From contig JAJEGS010000036.1 in assembly GCA_022819745.1 (NCBI GenBank), forward strand, positions 124,001 through 188,000: DNA of 64,000 nucleotides. The letters are read 5' to 3'. The notes below the pieces were generated by a model, which was not told the origin of the DNA, did not search any database, and saw only the letters and a list, made by a program, of their open reading frames with translations. Of this stretch, positions 16,562-25,047 are shown one piece after another; the first letter of the stretch is position 1, and every line of letters starts with the position of its first letter. Made by a program: the position numbers and the translations under genes. Source of the stretch: Candidatus Latescibacterota bacterium (GTDB taxonomy: Bacteria > Latescibacterota > UBA2968 > UBA8231).

Positions 16562-18976
16562 TCAATCGACATTTTCTTCCATCGTCTCCAACAGGGTCTC
16601 GCGGTTAGCACGTACGTTTTCTAAGGTCGGATCCAGAGCAAGCGCTTGATCGAAGTGTTGCAGCGCCTCGTCGTTTCTGCCCAAGAAGATGAGGGCGATG
16701 CCTATGTTGCTATGGGTCGGTGCGTCGTCAGGGTGAAGGGCGATGAGGCGCTGAAAAAGTTCCAGCGCCTCATTATAGCGCTGCTGTTCTAACCGCAGCA
16801 TGGCCAGCCAATGGAGAGTCTGCCCATGGTGCGGGTCCATCTCAAGTGTGTGCATGTAGTGTTCTGCAGCTATCTCAGGTTGCCCGTTCTCCCGCGCTGT
16901 CTCCCCCATGAGAAAGTGTAACTCGGCTGCTTGCGTTGAGTCCGGAGCTAATGCCGCCGCCTGTGCAATTAGATCCATCGCTTCTTCGTAGCGTCCCTGT
17001 GGCGTGAGTAATTCGATCAACTTCTGGAAGACTTGCGGATTGAGTTCCAAGGCGTGGCGCAGGTGTGTTTCTGCTTCCTTGGAGCGTCCCAGCGCATTGA
17101 GAGCCAAGCCGAGATTAATGGATCCCAGGGCGAAGTCCGGACGTTGCTCTAAGGCGATGTGGGTGGCGTCGAGAGCCTCCTCATATCGGTCCTGATAGTA
17201 TAGGGTCATGCCCAAGTTGAAGTGGACATTCTGAGTGCGCGGATTGAGCGCGATGGCGCGGCGTAGATGGACTTCTGCCTCCTCGAAACGACCCAGCGCA
17301 GTCAACGCGATGCCGAGGGTAGTATGCGCCTCAGCAAAGTCTGGACGTTGCTCTACGGCGACGCGAGCCACCTCAAGGGCTTCCTCATACCGTCCCTGCT
17401 CACACAAAGTATTGCCCAAGTTGAAGTGGGCGTTCTTTTCCTGCGGATTGAGCGCGATGGCGCGGCGTAGGTGGGGCTCCGCCTCGTCGAAGCGACGCAG
17501 TGCATTGAGAATTGCGCCGAGGTAGGCATGAGCCTTAGAGTGATCTGGGCGTTGCTCTACCGCGATGCGGGCGATGTCGAGGGCTTCCGCATACCGTGCC
17601 TGATTGTACAGAAATATGCCTAAGTTGAGGTGGGCATCCCGTGCCTGTGGATTGAGCGCGATGATGTGGCGATGGAGTGTTTCGTGCCCCCGATAGATGT
17701 TTGCCTGACGCCACGTCAGCAGCCCCAGCACAGCTAGGACCACCACCGCGACACCCAGTGTACCCTTTTGCCATACGTCGGATAGGCGACCGACGCCATA
17801 AGCAACCGCACCGATGACGACGGCCATAACCCCGATGCCAGCAAGATACTGAAAGCGGTCAGCGACAAAAGAAAACTGCATATAGCCGTAATCGACGAAG
17901 CCCAACACCGGCAACAACGTCACTGCAAAAAACAACGCCCCGGCCAGCGGTCCACGTCCAAGCTGCGGCCGGAAGTGCCAGAGAGCTACTACCAGCGCGA
18001 CCGCGGCAATGGGATAGCCCCAAGCCAGCGGGTCGGCAACGCGAATGTCCCAAAGTGGATAAGTGAAGGCCAAATCAGACGGCCACAACAGTTTACCTGT
18101 GTAAAACCACAGGGCACGGGCCGCAATAAGTGTCCGTTCGATGAATGAGTAGCCAAGAGACAGCGGTTCCACAGACTGGTAAAACGACAAGTCGCCGATG
18201 GTTATGACTAGCCCGACCACACCAAATGGCACCAATCGCAACAGATCGGTCGAAGTCACGCGGCCTTGCTTCCACCAATGCCAGATCAAAATTGCCACCG
18301 GCAGCGTGATCGCAATGGACTTGCTCAGCAGCGCCGCCGCATACAATGCCAGCGAACACCCATACCGTCGTGGATCCGGCCGCTCCACAAAGCGCATCCA
18401 TGCTAGCAGCGCCGCAAGGTAGAATAGACCCGACAGCACATCCTTGCGCTCGATAATCCAAGCCACCGATTCCACGTGTAACGGATGCACGGCAAACACC
18501 GCGGCCACTACCCACGCGCCGGGTACGGCCAACCGACGTAAGAGGTGCCACAACAGCAGCGTATTCGCCAAGTGCAGCAGCACGTTGACGATGTGATAGC
18601 CGGCCGGAGCATACCCCCACAGCTTGTGCTCCAGCCAGAAGGTCGTATAGACCAGTGGCCAGTAGTGGCCTTCTTCTCCAATCGCACTGGGGGAAAACCA
18701 GATTTGCCAAAGCCCCGATACTTTCTGCACTGGCTCGGCGTTGGTGAGTATCCTGTCGTCTAAGATGAAGCCACCCCACAGCATCGCCGGCAGGTAGGGG
18801 ACGAATACCATCAGGCCGAGTGCGAGAAAGGCTAGCGCGTCCTGCCGGGAGTAGGATGTCTCCGTTGTTAGGGGCGATGCAGTTTCAACCGTCCGCTGGG
18901 CTTTTGCGTCGTCACGGGCCGCTCGCCTGCGCTCCTGCCGCGAGGGCTTGGACGGAGTTGATCGTTGGCGCTTCAT
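16562..18976 (-). CDS. TMTC-type membrane glycosyltransferase-like protein with TPR tail, copy 4
   Basis: The longest copy (804 residues). A charged leader (KPSRQERRRAARDDAKA) precedes about ten membrane helices with LDDR in place of WDDN; the acidic pair is kept. The tail has about eleven TPRs. VHPLHVESVAWIIERKDVL is intact. It begins one base after the stop of the multi-pass protein at 18978, so the two are translationally linked. It heads the tandem array in transcription order and shares the extra AAALAPDSTQAAELHF segment with copy 3. Confidence 0.8.
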   Translation of the reverse strand: MKRQRSTPSKPSRQERRRAARDDAKAQRTVETASPLTTETSYSRQDALAFLALGLMVFVPYLPAMLWGGFILDDRILTNAEPVQKVSGLWQIWFSPSAIGEEGHYWPLVYTTFWLEHKLWGYAPAGYHIVNVLLHLANTLLLWHLLRRLAVPGAWVVAAVFAVHPLHVESVAWIIERKDVLSGLFYLAALLAWMRFVERPDPRRYGCSLALYAAALLSKSIAITLPVAILIWHWWKQGRVTSTDLLRLVPFGVVGLVITIGDLSFYQSVEPLSLGYSFIERTLIAARALWFYTGKLLWPSDLAFTYPLWDIRVADPLAWGYPIAAVALVVALWHFRPQLGRGPLAGALFFAVTLLPVLGFVDYGYMQFSFVADRFQYLAGIGVMAVVIGAVAYGVGRLSDVWQKGTLGVAVVVLAVLGLLTWRQANIYRGHETLHRHIIALNPQARDAHLNLGIFLYNQARYAEALDIARIAVEQRPDHSKAHAYLGAILNALRRFDEAEPHLRRAIALNPQEKNAHFNLGNTLCEQGRYEEALEVARVAVEQRPDFAEAHTTLGIALTALGRFEEAEVHLRRAIALNPRTQNVHFNLGMTLYYQDRYEEALDATHIALEQRPDFALGSINLGLALNALGRSKEAETHLRHALELNPQVFQKLIELLTPQGRYEEAMDLIAQAAALAPDSTQAAELHFLMGETARENGQPEIAAEHYMHTLEMDPHHGQTLHWLAMLRLEQQRYNEALELFQRLIALHPDDAPTHSNIGIALIFLGRNDEALQHFDQALALDPTLENVRANRETLLETMEENVD

Positions 18977-18977
18977 A

Positions 18978-20579
18978 TCATTTCCGCGAAGAAAGATAGA
19001 GAATCGGCATTCCCTGATTGGTATATGATTGCATCACTCTTTTTTTAAGTGCTCTTTCCGCCTTGAAGTTGACGATGTGGTAGGCAATCTGTGGCTGCGT
19101 CCACTGCCACAGGCTATCTTTGTCGGGATTATTGTCGCGTTTTTCATTCCACCATTGCTCGGTCCATCCCAGCACACTATAGCTATAAGCACCCACAAAT
19201 TGTACGGTGATGGACCATAGCAACAATGCGCCAAATAGCATTCGCATTCGCTGGTTGGCAACAACCCGTTCAATGACCGGAATCATCAACAGCGCAAAAA
19301 ACGGGGCTACATCGACAATGGGCCGATAGCCATAGGTTGAGCCGCCCCACCAGTCGTACCATTTAGACGCCACCAAGATCAGCAGCGCAGTTGCTACTTG
19401 CAGAGGGATCAGAGGGCGGTAGCGCGGCACTTTCCACGCGAGTACCCCACCGACAAGGCCAAACAAAAGCACTGGCGAAAAGAAGGCCAGCCCCCGCGAC
19501 GGACTGATGAATAGCCCCGGCAGGCTCTCCCACAAAGGACTCTGCCAGAGATCATCGGACCCCGTGGCTGCAAGCGCGATTTTTTTTGATGTTACAGTCT
19601 GCCCAAACTCGAGAGGATTGCCAAAGTAGTAGCCATTGTAAGCAGCAAGGATAGCGGCAAAAGGCAGACCACCGAGTACAAAAGCGGCGAACCAGCGGCG
19701 GTTCACATAGAGCAGATACACCCCGACGCAAACAACTACTATAGCACTTGTCGGGCGGCACCACACCGCCATCCCTAGCGCCGCACCACAGTAAGCTGCA
19801 TAGCGTTTTCGCTCTGAGATACCGACTAGGAAATAGGCACTAAGAGTCAAAAAAAAGGTGTTTGCCGGATGCTGCCAAAGAGCTTGGCTACTAATGGGCC
19901 ACGCGCAACTGCCCAGCCCGAACGTCAGAGCCACCAGAAACGCCGGTAGGGGCGCGACGAAGCGGCGCGACGCAAAAAAAATCAACAATGCCGCAGACGC
20001 GATCAGTAAAGAGGCAGTCAAGGCACCGCCGTGCCACCACCAGTACCGGTCGGATTCAATATCGACGAAAAGATCGAGAAACGCATATACCGGTAGCCCA
20101 ACAATTGCCGATCCAATACCAAAGGTGTTGACATACACATCGGACCGCGTGGTTTTAGCAAGATAGTAGTTCCCCCTAGCCTTCAGTTGGCCCTTTTCAT
20201 ACAGGTCATTGACCTCGCGATTCCAAGCATTGAGGGTTGCACCGCGCAGTTCCCCGTTCGGCTGTTCCAGTTTCCAAAAGAAAGCACTTGGCGCATCTGG
20301 CGGGCTGAGCGAAAAGGTGTGGCGCTTTAGCAGATTCACGCTGAGCAACATGTTGCCTTCCTGATCGCCGCCGGGCAGAAAGTCGCCGTTACTCACATAC
20401 GCCCCGAAACAAACGAAGAACAAGAGGATGGGCAGCAAGTATTTCGACGAAGCTACTCCGCCCGCAGTCTGGCTGGCTTTTGCGTCGTCGCGGGCTGCTC
20501 GCCTGCGCTCCTGCCGCGAGGGCTTGGACGGAGTCGATCGTTGGCTCTGCGTCTTTTCCGTTGGTCTTCTTTTGGCCAT
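18978..20579 (-). CDS. Multi-pass membrane protein, probable GT-C-type glycosyltransferase
   Basis: A 533-residue protein with the same cationic leader as its TMTC neighbours (QRSTPSKPSRQERRRAARDD) but an otherwise different sequence. It has about ten to eleven membrane helices. The first external loop carries GDQEGN, an acidic motif placed like the catalytic Asp/Glu of GT-C enzymes. Aromatic- and Gly-rich loops (WYDWWGGSTYGYRPIVD) near the sixth or seventh helix resemble dolichyl/undecaprenyl-phosphate-sugar transferases of the PMT/ArnT kind. No TPRs. It lies 32 bases after the GT22-like gene. Specificity is unknown. Confidence 0.6.
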   Translation of the reverse strand: MAKRRPTEKTQSQRSTPSKPSRQERRRAARDDAKASQTAGGVASSKYLLPILLFFVCFGAYVSNGDFLPGGDQEGNMLLSVNLLKRHTFSLSPPDAPSAFFWKLEQPNGELRGATLNAWNREVNDLYEKGQLKARGNYYLAKTTRSDVYVNTFGIGSAIVGLPVYAFLDLFVDIESDRYWWWHGGALTASLLIASAALLIFFASRRFVAPLPAFLVALTFGLGSCAWPISSQALWQHPANTFFLTLSAYFLVGISERKRYAAYCGAALGMAVWCRPTSAIVVVCVGVYLLYVNRRWFAAFVLGGLPFAAILAAYNGYYFGNPLEFGQTVTSKKIALAATGSDDLWQSPLWESLPGLFISPSRGLAFFSPVLLFGLVGGVLAWKVPRYRPLIPLQVATALLILVASKWYDWWGGSTYGYRPIVDVAPFFALLMIPVIERVVANQRMRMLFGALLLWSITVQFVGAYSYSVLGWTEQWWNEKRDNNPDKDSLWQWTQPQIAYHIVNFKAERALKKRVMQSYTNQGMPILYLSSRK

Positions 20580-20611
20580 TTAATAACCTAGGAATTCTGT
20601 GCTTTTTGTGG

Positions 20612-22339
20612 CTATTGCTCTTTTATCTCCGTCTTTTCGTCAGCAAAGCGAATTCCCGCATTAGGCGGCGGCAAGGGCGCGTCGGGGTAGAGTTTGCGCA
20701 TCACCTTGGAGGCGATACCGCCGGTGATCGTTGGAGTATACTCCTGCCATGAGCGAATGACCGGCTCGTCTGCATCGCGACGAAGAATTCGGATGGTGCC
20801 GAATGTTTTTTCTACCGAGTAGCCGGGAACAGAAGTGGCCGGGTCCGCCGACACGATGTGGCTGACCGAGGTTGCTATCGCTTCTCGCTCTGTCTTTTCT
20901 TGATCCGCGAATATGAAGCGTCTCCCCTTGGTCTCGTAGAAAGGTATCGCGCGATGCAGATAGTAATAACCAGGAAGGTTGAAATAGGGCCGATCCACCT
21001 GCCACACGGCGGAGACTCCGGGTGCGCTGGCAAGATAGCGGTACGCAGCGAAAATCGGGTCCTGATTTCGTAGGAAGCCAACGATGCCGGTCTCCTTTGA
21101 ATAAGCCTTATATACTCTGTCTTGATACGGCAGCGCGTTCAGGATGCCGGCTAGGGAAATCGCGGCGAAGGATGCAGCCAGCACGAGGGAAGTCGGCCCC
21201 AACAACATGCACGACCTGCCTTGGCTAGCGCGGGATGCGAACCACACCACAAAGTCTGCGCCAATCAGCAGCCAGAGCGGAATGACGACGAAGATAAAGC
21301 GATATTCTTTGTGCGACTGTGCCGAGTGAATCAGCAGCGTCAGGGCGATGAGCGTCACTAGGAATCCGTAGCGCCGGAGGTCGGGCAAAGCCAAGACGCA
21401 CAGGGCCACCAGTCCCATATTAGCGATCAGGAGCCAATAGAGGAATTGCCATGCCGGGCTTTCACCAGCGCGCAAGTCGCCAAGGGCGAGATTGACGCGG
21501 ATGTTGACGATGTAGGAGTGAAATAAGCCGCCGTCCCACGTGATCGCGTCGAATATGCCGACAGCGACGAAGACCGTGGCCGCAGCCAGCGCAAGCTGCA
21601 TCTTCTTCTCGGTACGCAAAAAGAACAAGCCGAGGACCACCAAAGCCAACGGAGCATACTGCACCCGAATCGCCGCCACTAGCACCGCCAGTACCGCCAC
21701 TGCAAAGACCTCCCGCAGTCTGTCCGACGCAGGCCGCACACAAAGCGCGAGCAAGGACAAAATCAGGGCCGTGGCGACAAACTCGGTCATCGGCTTGTGG
21801 GCAAAACCGACCAACTCATACCAGAAAGCACCCATTAGCAACGCGACCCGTGCCGCCGTCTCGCTAAAGTGCCAGCGGGCGAAACAGTACATACCCGCTG
21901 GGATGAGCAGGGAAATCGCGCAAAACACGAGCTTGACGCCGCCGACGTACCAAGTCGGCTGACCAAGGCCGACGATATCGAACAGCTTCAAGACGCCAGC
22001 AACCAACCCGGGCACCAGCCACGAACGCGCGCCGTAGAAGTACTCCCAATAGGTCACGCCGTTGCCGAAGACTAGGCGATGCGCTGGCTCCAGGTACTGC
22101 ATGATTTCATCGGGATGCAAAACGAAGTCGCCGGACAGAGCAATGGCCGCCCGTGCGACAAAGGCCAGCGCGAGCACCGGCAGTAAAAATTTCCACGGCC
22201 GCTCGTCGGGGGGTGACGAATGTAGCAGTAAGTCTAGCATCGAGCGCAGACGCACGGACCAAGGCAGCGCCTGCTGGCGCTTCTCCCGGCGTGCGGCTGC
22301 GCCGCGACCATGTGCTTGAGACCGATTGCGCTTCGACAA
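20612..22339 (-). CDS. GT22 (Alg9/PIG-B-like) mannosyltransferase family protein
   Basis: A 575-residue multi-pass protein. After a basic N-terminus, the first loop has VLHPDEIMQYLEPAHRLVFG, then YWEYFYGARSWLVPGL. This is the HPDE...Q.LEPAH...G...TWE...RS...P signature of the Alg9/GPI mannosyltransferase family, whose members use lipid-linked mannose. About ten helices are followed by a soluble C-terminal domain (residues about 410-575). Its presence next to TMTC-type genes suggests a shared lipid-linked sugar donor (inference). A MITE-like element lies directly upstream. Confidence 0.8.
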   Translation of the reverse strand: MSKRNRSQAHGRGAAARREKRQQALPWSVRLRSMLDLLLHSSPPDERPWKFLLPVLALAFVARAAIALSGDFVLHPDEIMQYLEPAHRLVFGNGVTYWEYFYGARSWLVPGLVAGVLKLFDIVGLGQPTWYVGGVKLVFCAISLLIPAGMYCFARWHFSETAARVALLMGAFWYELVGFAHKPMTEFVATALILSLLALCVRPASDRLREVFAVAVLAVLVAAIRVQYAPLALVVLGLFFLRTEKKMQLALAAATVFVAVGIFDAITWDGGLFHSYIVNIRVNLALGDLRAGESPAWQFLYWLLIANMGLVALCVLALPDLRRYGFLVTLIALTLLIHSAQSHKEYRFIFVVIPLWLLIGADFVVWFASRASQGRSCMLLGPTSLVLAASFAAISLAGILNALPYQDRVYKAYSKETGIVGFLRNQDPIFAAYRYLASAPGVSAVWQVDRPYFNLPGYYYLHRAIPFYETKGRRFIFADQEKTEREAIATSVSHIVSADPATSVPGYSVEKTFGTIRILRRDADEPVIRSWQEYTPTITGGIASKVMRKLYPDAPLPPPNAGIRFADEKTEIKEQ

Positions 22340-22375
22340 AGACTATCTCCTAGATGTACTTATTCATCTTAGATA

Positions 22376-22523
22376 CTGATGTTACGCACAGAAAGCCTCT
22401 TAGGTAGAAGATGCTTCGCTACGCTCAGCATGACAGTGGCCGGTGCTTTCTTTTTTTGTCATGCTGAGCGCAGCGAAGCGGAGTCGAAGCATCTCATCCC
22501 TACAGGTCTGTGCGTAACGTCAG
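22376..22523. mobile_element. MITE-like element 2 (148 bp) with target-site duplication
   Basis: The termini are CTGATGTTACGCACAGA and, on the other strand, CTGACGTTACGCACAGA (16 of 17 match). The first 13 bases match element 1 at 7859-7992. A 7-bp direct repeat TTAGATA flanks it (22369-22375 and 22524-22530). The core differs completely from element 1: long inverted arms GATGCTTCG (22410-22418)/CGAAGCATC (22485-22493) and GCTCAGCATGAC (22423-22434)/GTCATGCTGAGC (22458-22469). Non-coding. It separates the GtrA gene from the GT22-like gene. Confidence 0.8.
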
Positions 22524-22540
22524 TTAGATATTAAGGCCGA

Positions 22541-22957
22541 TCAACGCCCCTCTTCCCGAAACGTCCAGTACGAATTGAGGAAGTAGTTGACCACCGTCCC
22601 CGGCGCGATCCCACACCCTTGCAGCCACACCGGATTAACTTGCGGCAACAGTTCCGACAGCACGACAAACGTCGAATAACTCACCCCAAGGGCCAGCAGC
22701 GATACAATGTGAAACCGCAAACCCCGGATCCGCTTGCGGCTACTCAGATCGCGGTCGGCAAAAGTCCAATAGTTGTTGATGAAAAAGTTCGAAAAGACCG
22801 AGATTTCAATCGCAATGGGCGAGGCCAGATACTTGTGGACGCCGAGTTCGAGCAGGATATGGAACGAACCTAAATTGACCACCACCCCGCTGAGGCCAGT
22901 CAAGCAAAATTTTACAAAAGTGTGGGGTGTGCCAAACGCAGCGACCATGTTGCGCAA
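22541..22957 (-). CDS. GtrA-like flippase-family membrane protein
   Basis: A 138-residue protein with four membrane helices and typical GtrA features: FVKFCLTGLSGVVVNLG at the start, then FSNFFINNYWTFADRD and VVNYFLNSYWTFREEG, the doubled N.YWTF motif. GtrA proteins are thought to flip polyprenyl-phosphate-linked sugars or act alongside membrane glycosyltransferases. It lies 10 bases after the isomerase stop and upstream of the GT22/TMTC genes, so it plausibly serves donor supply for them. Confidence 0.88.
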   Translation of the reverse strand: MRNMVAAFGTPHTFVKFCLTGLSGVVVNLGSFHILLELGVHKYLASPIAIEISVFSNFFINNYWTFADRDLSSRKRIRGLRFHIVSLLALGVSYSTFVVLSELLPQVNPVWLQGCGIAPGTVVNYFLNSYWTFREEGR

Positions 22958-22967
22958 GCCTCGCTTT

Positions 22968-23807
22968 TTACGCTGCGTCGTATTCGGCCATCAAGCCGCG
23001 CAAGTAGCGCACGGCCTTGGGTATGGCGGTTGCCTCTGCTTCCACGTCCTGCCCTTCGTACACCACCGACAGCCAGCCATTGTAGTTGACGCCTTTCAAA
23101 ATCTCGAAGATGCGCGGGTAGTTGAGCCACTCCTCAACGCCGCTTTGGATGCGATAGATCTTGCAGCGGACGTGGACGGCCAACGGCGCGGTCTCCTCAA
23201 TGCTGCCGTAAAAGTTGAGGGCCGGATCCTCGTGCCCACGCTGGCCCGAGGCCCCGGGCGAGCCGACGTATTGACCCGTGTCGAGGATGTGCGAGAAATA
23301 GGGATTATTGACGCCTTCGATAATGCGGCGCACATCTTTGCCCGTGCGCGTGACGCAGCCGTGGTTGTGATTGTGCAAGCCGACCACCACGCCCTTTTCC
23401 TCGCCGTGAGCCGCCACTTCCTCCAAGCAGGGCATCATCCGCGCCCACACATCCTCTTCGCGGTCGCCTTCGGGAATCCACGCGGCAAAGACTCGCACCA
23501 GCGGAATGCCCATGAAAGCGGCCACGTCGATCCACTCCTTGGCGGTGGAGACCTCCGCGCCGAGCTCGTCTTGCGGCTTGCCGAAGTTGGAACTGACGCC
23601 GATGTAGGAGAGCGCGATCCCGCGTCGGAAGGCCTGCATGCGAATGCTGCGCAGATAGGCCGGGTCGAGCGAGGCAAAGGCGCGCGTGTGAATGTCGATG
23701 CCGTCGAGGCCGAGCTGGTAGGCGCGTTCAATAAACTGCTCTAAGTCGAGCTCGTTCGCGGCAAATTCGTCTTTGTAGCTGAGGGACATGCAGCCTAATT
23801 TGAGCAT
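22968..23807 (-). CDS. Sugar phosphate isomerase/epimerase (xylose-isomerase-like TIM barrel)
   Basis: A 279-residue AP-endonuclease-2/xylose-isomerase-like TIM-barrel protein. Visible barrel features are GLDGIDIHT, IPLVRVFAAWIPEG, VVVGLHNHNHGC and SHILDTGQYVG, with the C-terminal WLSVVYEG; the metal-binding Glu/Asp/His residues are consistent with these motifs. Such enzymes interconvert keto sugars, inositols or related polyols; substrate cannot be read from sequence. It is the first gene of the leftward glycosylation-like run, divergent from the D-serine dehydratase-like gene. Confidence 0.85.
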   Translation of the reverse strand: MLKLGCMSLSYKDEFAANELDLEQFIERAYQLGLDGIDIHTRAFASLDPAYLRSIRMQAFRRGIALSYIGVSSNFGKPQDELGAEVSTAKEWIDVAAFMGIPLVRVFAAWIPEGDREEDVWARMMPCLEEVAAHGEEKGVVVGLHNHNHGCVTRTGKDVRRIIEGVNNPYFSHILDTGQYVGSPGASGQRGHEDPALNFYGSIEETAPLAVHVRCKIYRIQSGVEEWLNYPRIFEILKGVNYNGWLSVVYEGQDVEAEATAIPKAVRYLRGLMAEYDAA

Positions 23808-23882
23808 TTGAGGCTTCCTTTAGATGAGGGTGATAGGAAAATTGCGCATCGTAATTTAACGCACCAAAACGCGGCGGCCAAT

Positions 23883-23911
23883 TTGTCCACAACTAAGGCT
23901 TGTGCTATTTT
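23883..23911 (+). promoter_or_regulatory. Candidate promoter for the D-serine dehydratase-like/anmK pair
   Basis: TTGTCC (23883-23888), 17-base spacer, TATTTT (23906-23911), about 30 bases before the GTG start at 23943. The -35 box is weak, so the call is tentative. Confidence 0.35.
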
Positions 23912-23942
23912 CCGCGCTTCACTTCAAACGGGAAGCAAAGCT

Positions 23943-25046
23943 GTGATCGAAGTAGGAGAATACAAAGTCGCCGAGCCAGACGGCATCGAGACCCCAGCCA
24001 TGCTGGTTTTTGCCGACCAACTCGACCACAACATAAAAGCAGTCGGCGAACTAGCCGGCGGCAGCGAGCATCTGTTCGTCCACGTCAAGACCCACAAGTC
24101 CATCGACGTAACGCGCAAACAGCTCGCATCCGGCGTCGCCGGGTTCAAGTGCGCCACGCTCAAGGAACTGGAAATGGTCCTTGACGCCGGTGCGCAGGAA
24201 GCCATTTTGTCCTATCCACTGGTGCAGAAAAGCAAGGTTCTGCGCTTCGCCGAGTTGGCGCAAAGAGAGGCGACCGTCAGCGCGATTGCCAGTGCCCCCG
24301 CGCACGTGCAGGTCCTCGGCGACGTGGCGCAAGAGCGGCAGCAAACTCTCCGGGTGATGATCGACCTCAACGTAGGCATGTTCCGCACCGGCGCCCCCTT
24401 GGACGCGGCAGTGGACCTCTACCGCCAAGTGGCGCAACACCCCCACCTGTCGCCGGGCGGCCTGCACTTGTACGACGGACACGATAATCTCTCTGAGCCT
24501 CAGGCGCGCCAAGCCGCGGCCGAGCGGCACATCCGCGATATCCAACGCCTAAAAGCAACCCTCGAAGGCGAGGGCTTGGCCGTGCCTTGGGTCGGCGGCG
24601 GCGGCTCCTTTTCCTCTTTGTACTACGCCCGCACTGAGGGGATGTACGGCTCCCCAGGCACCTGCGTGTACTGGGATGCGGGGTACGGCAGCAAAATGGC
24701 CGAGCTGCCATTCAAATGGGCGGCCCTCGTCCTGACGCAAGTGATCGATCGCTATCCCGATCACCAGACGCTTACCACGGACTTGGGCACCAAGGCCATC
24801 AGCGACGATGGTCCCCTAGCGACCCGGGCCAAGCTCTTGCAGAATCCACAGGCCGAGTTGACTAGGCAGAACGAGGAACACGGCGTCTTCGCCTGGTCCG
24901 GGCCTCAGCCCGAAGTCGGCGACTACCTCCTCGCCGTGCCTTGGCACGTGTGTCCGACGACGATTCGCTATCCGGGCGCACACGTCATCGACAGCCACGG
25001 GCAGGTCGCCGACTACTACCTGCACTCGGCCCGCGACCGCGCCTAA
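23943..25046 (+). CDS. D-serine dehydratase/D-threonine aldolase-like PLP enzyme (fold type III)
   Basis: A 367-residue PLP enzyme with an alanine-racemase-type barrel. HVKTHKS (residues 47-53) holds the PLP lysine (Lys49 by analogy). The C-terminal beta domain carries PWHVCPT, the His-x-Cys zinc site seen in eukaryote-type D-serine dehydratase, where D-threonine aldolases have His-x-Asp. Removal of the amino group from D-serine or a related D-hydroxy amino acid is therefore the best guess. GTG at 23943 is preferred over an earlier in-frame start (23808) because homology begins here. It is one base from anmK, suggesting a shared transcript. Confidence 0.8.
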   Translation: MIEVGEYKVAEPDGIETPAMLVFADQLDHNIKAVGELAGGSEHLFVHVKTHKSIDVTRKQLASGVAGFKCATLKELEMVLDAGAQEAILSYPLVQKSKVLRFAELAQREATVSAIASAPAHVQVLGDVAQERQQTLRVMIDLNVGMFRTGAPLDAAVDLYRQVAQHPHLSPGGLHLYDGHDNLSEPQARQAAAERHIRDIQRLKATLEGEGLAVPWVGGGGSFSSLYYARTEGMYGSPGTCVYWDAGYGSKMAELPFKWAALVLTQVIDRYPDHQTLTTDLGTKAISDDGPLATRAKLLQNPQAELTRQNEEHGVFAWSGPQPEVGDYLLAVPWHVCPTTIRYPGAHVIDSHGQVADYYLHSARDRA

Positions 25047-25047
25047 C

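Noticed and set aside
22773..23744. A 323-codon open frame on the plus strand
   Set aside because: It lies antisense to the sugar isomerase and GtrA genes, which have clear family motifs; it is a high-GC shadow.
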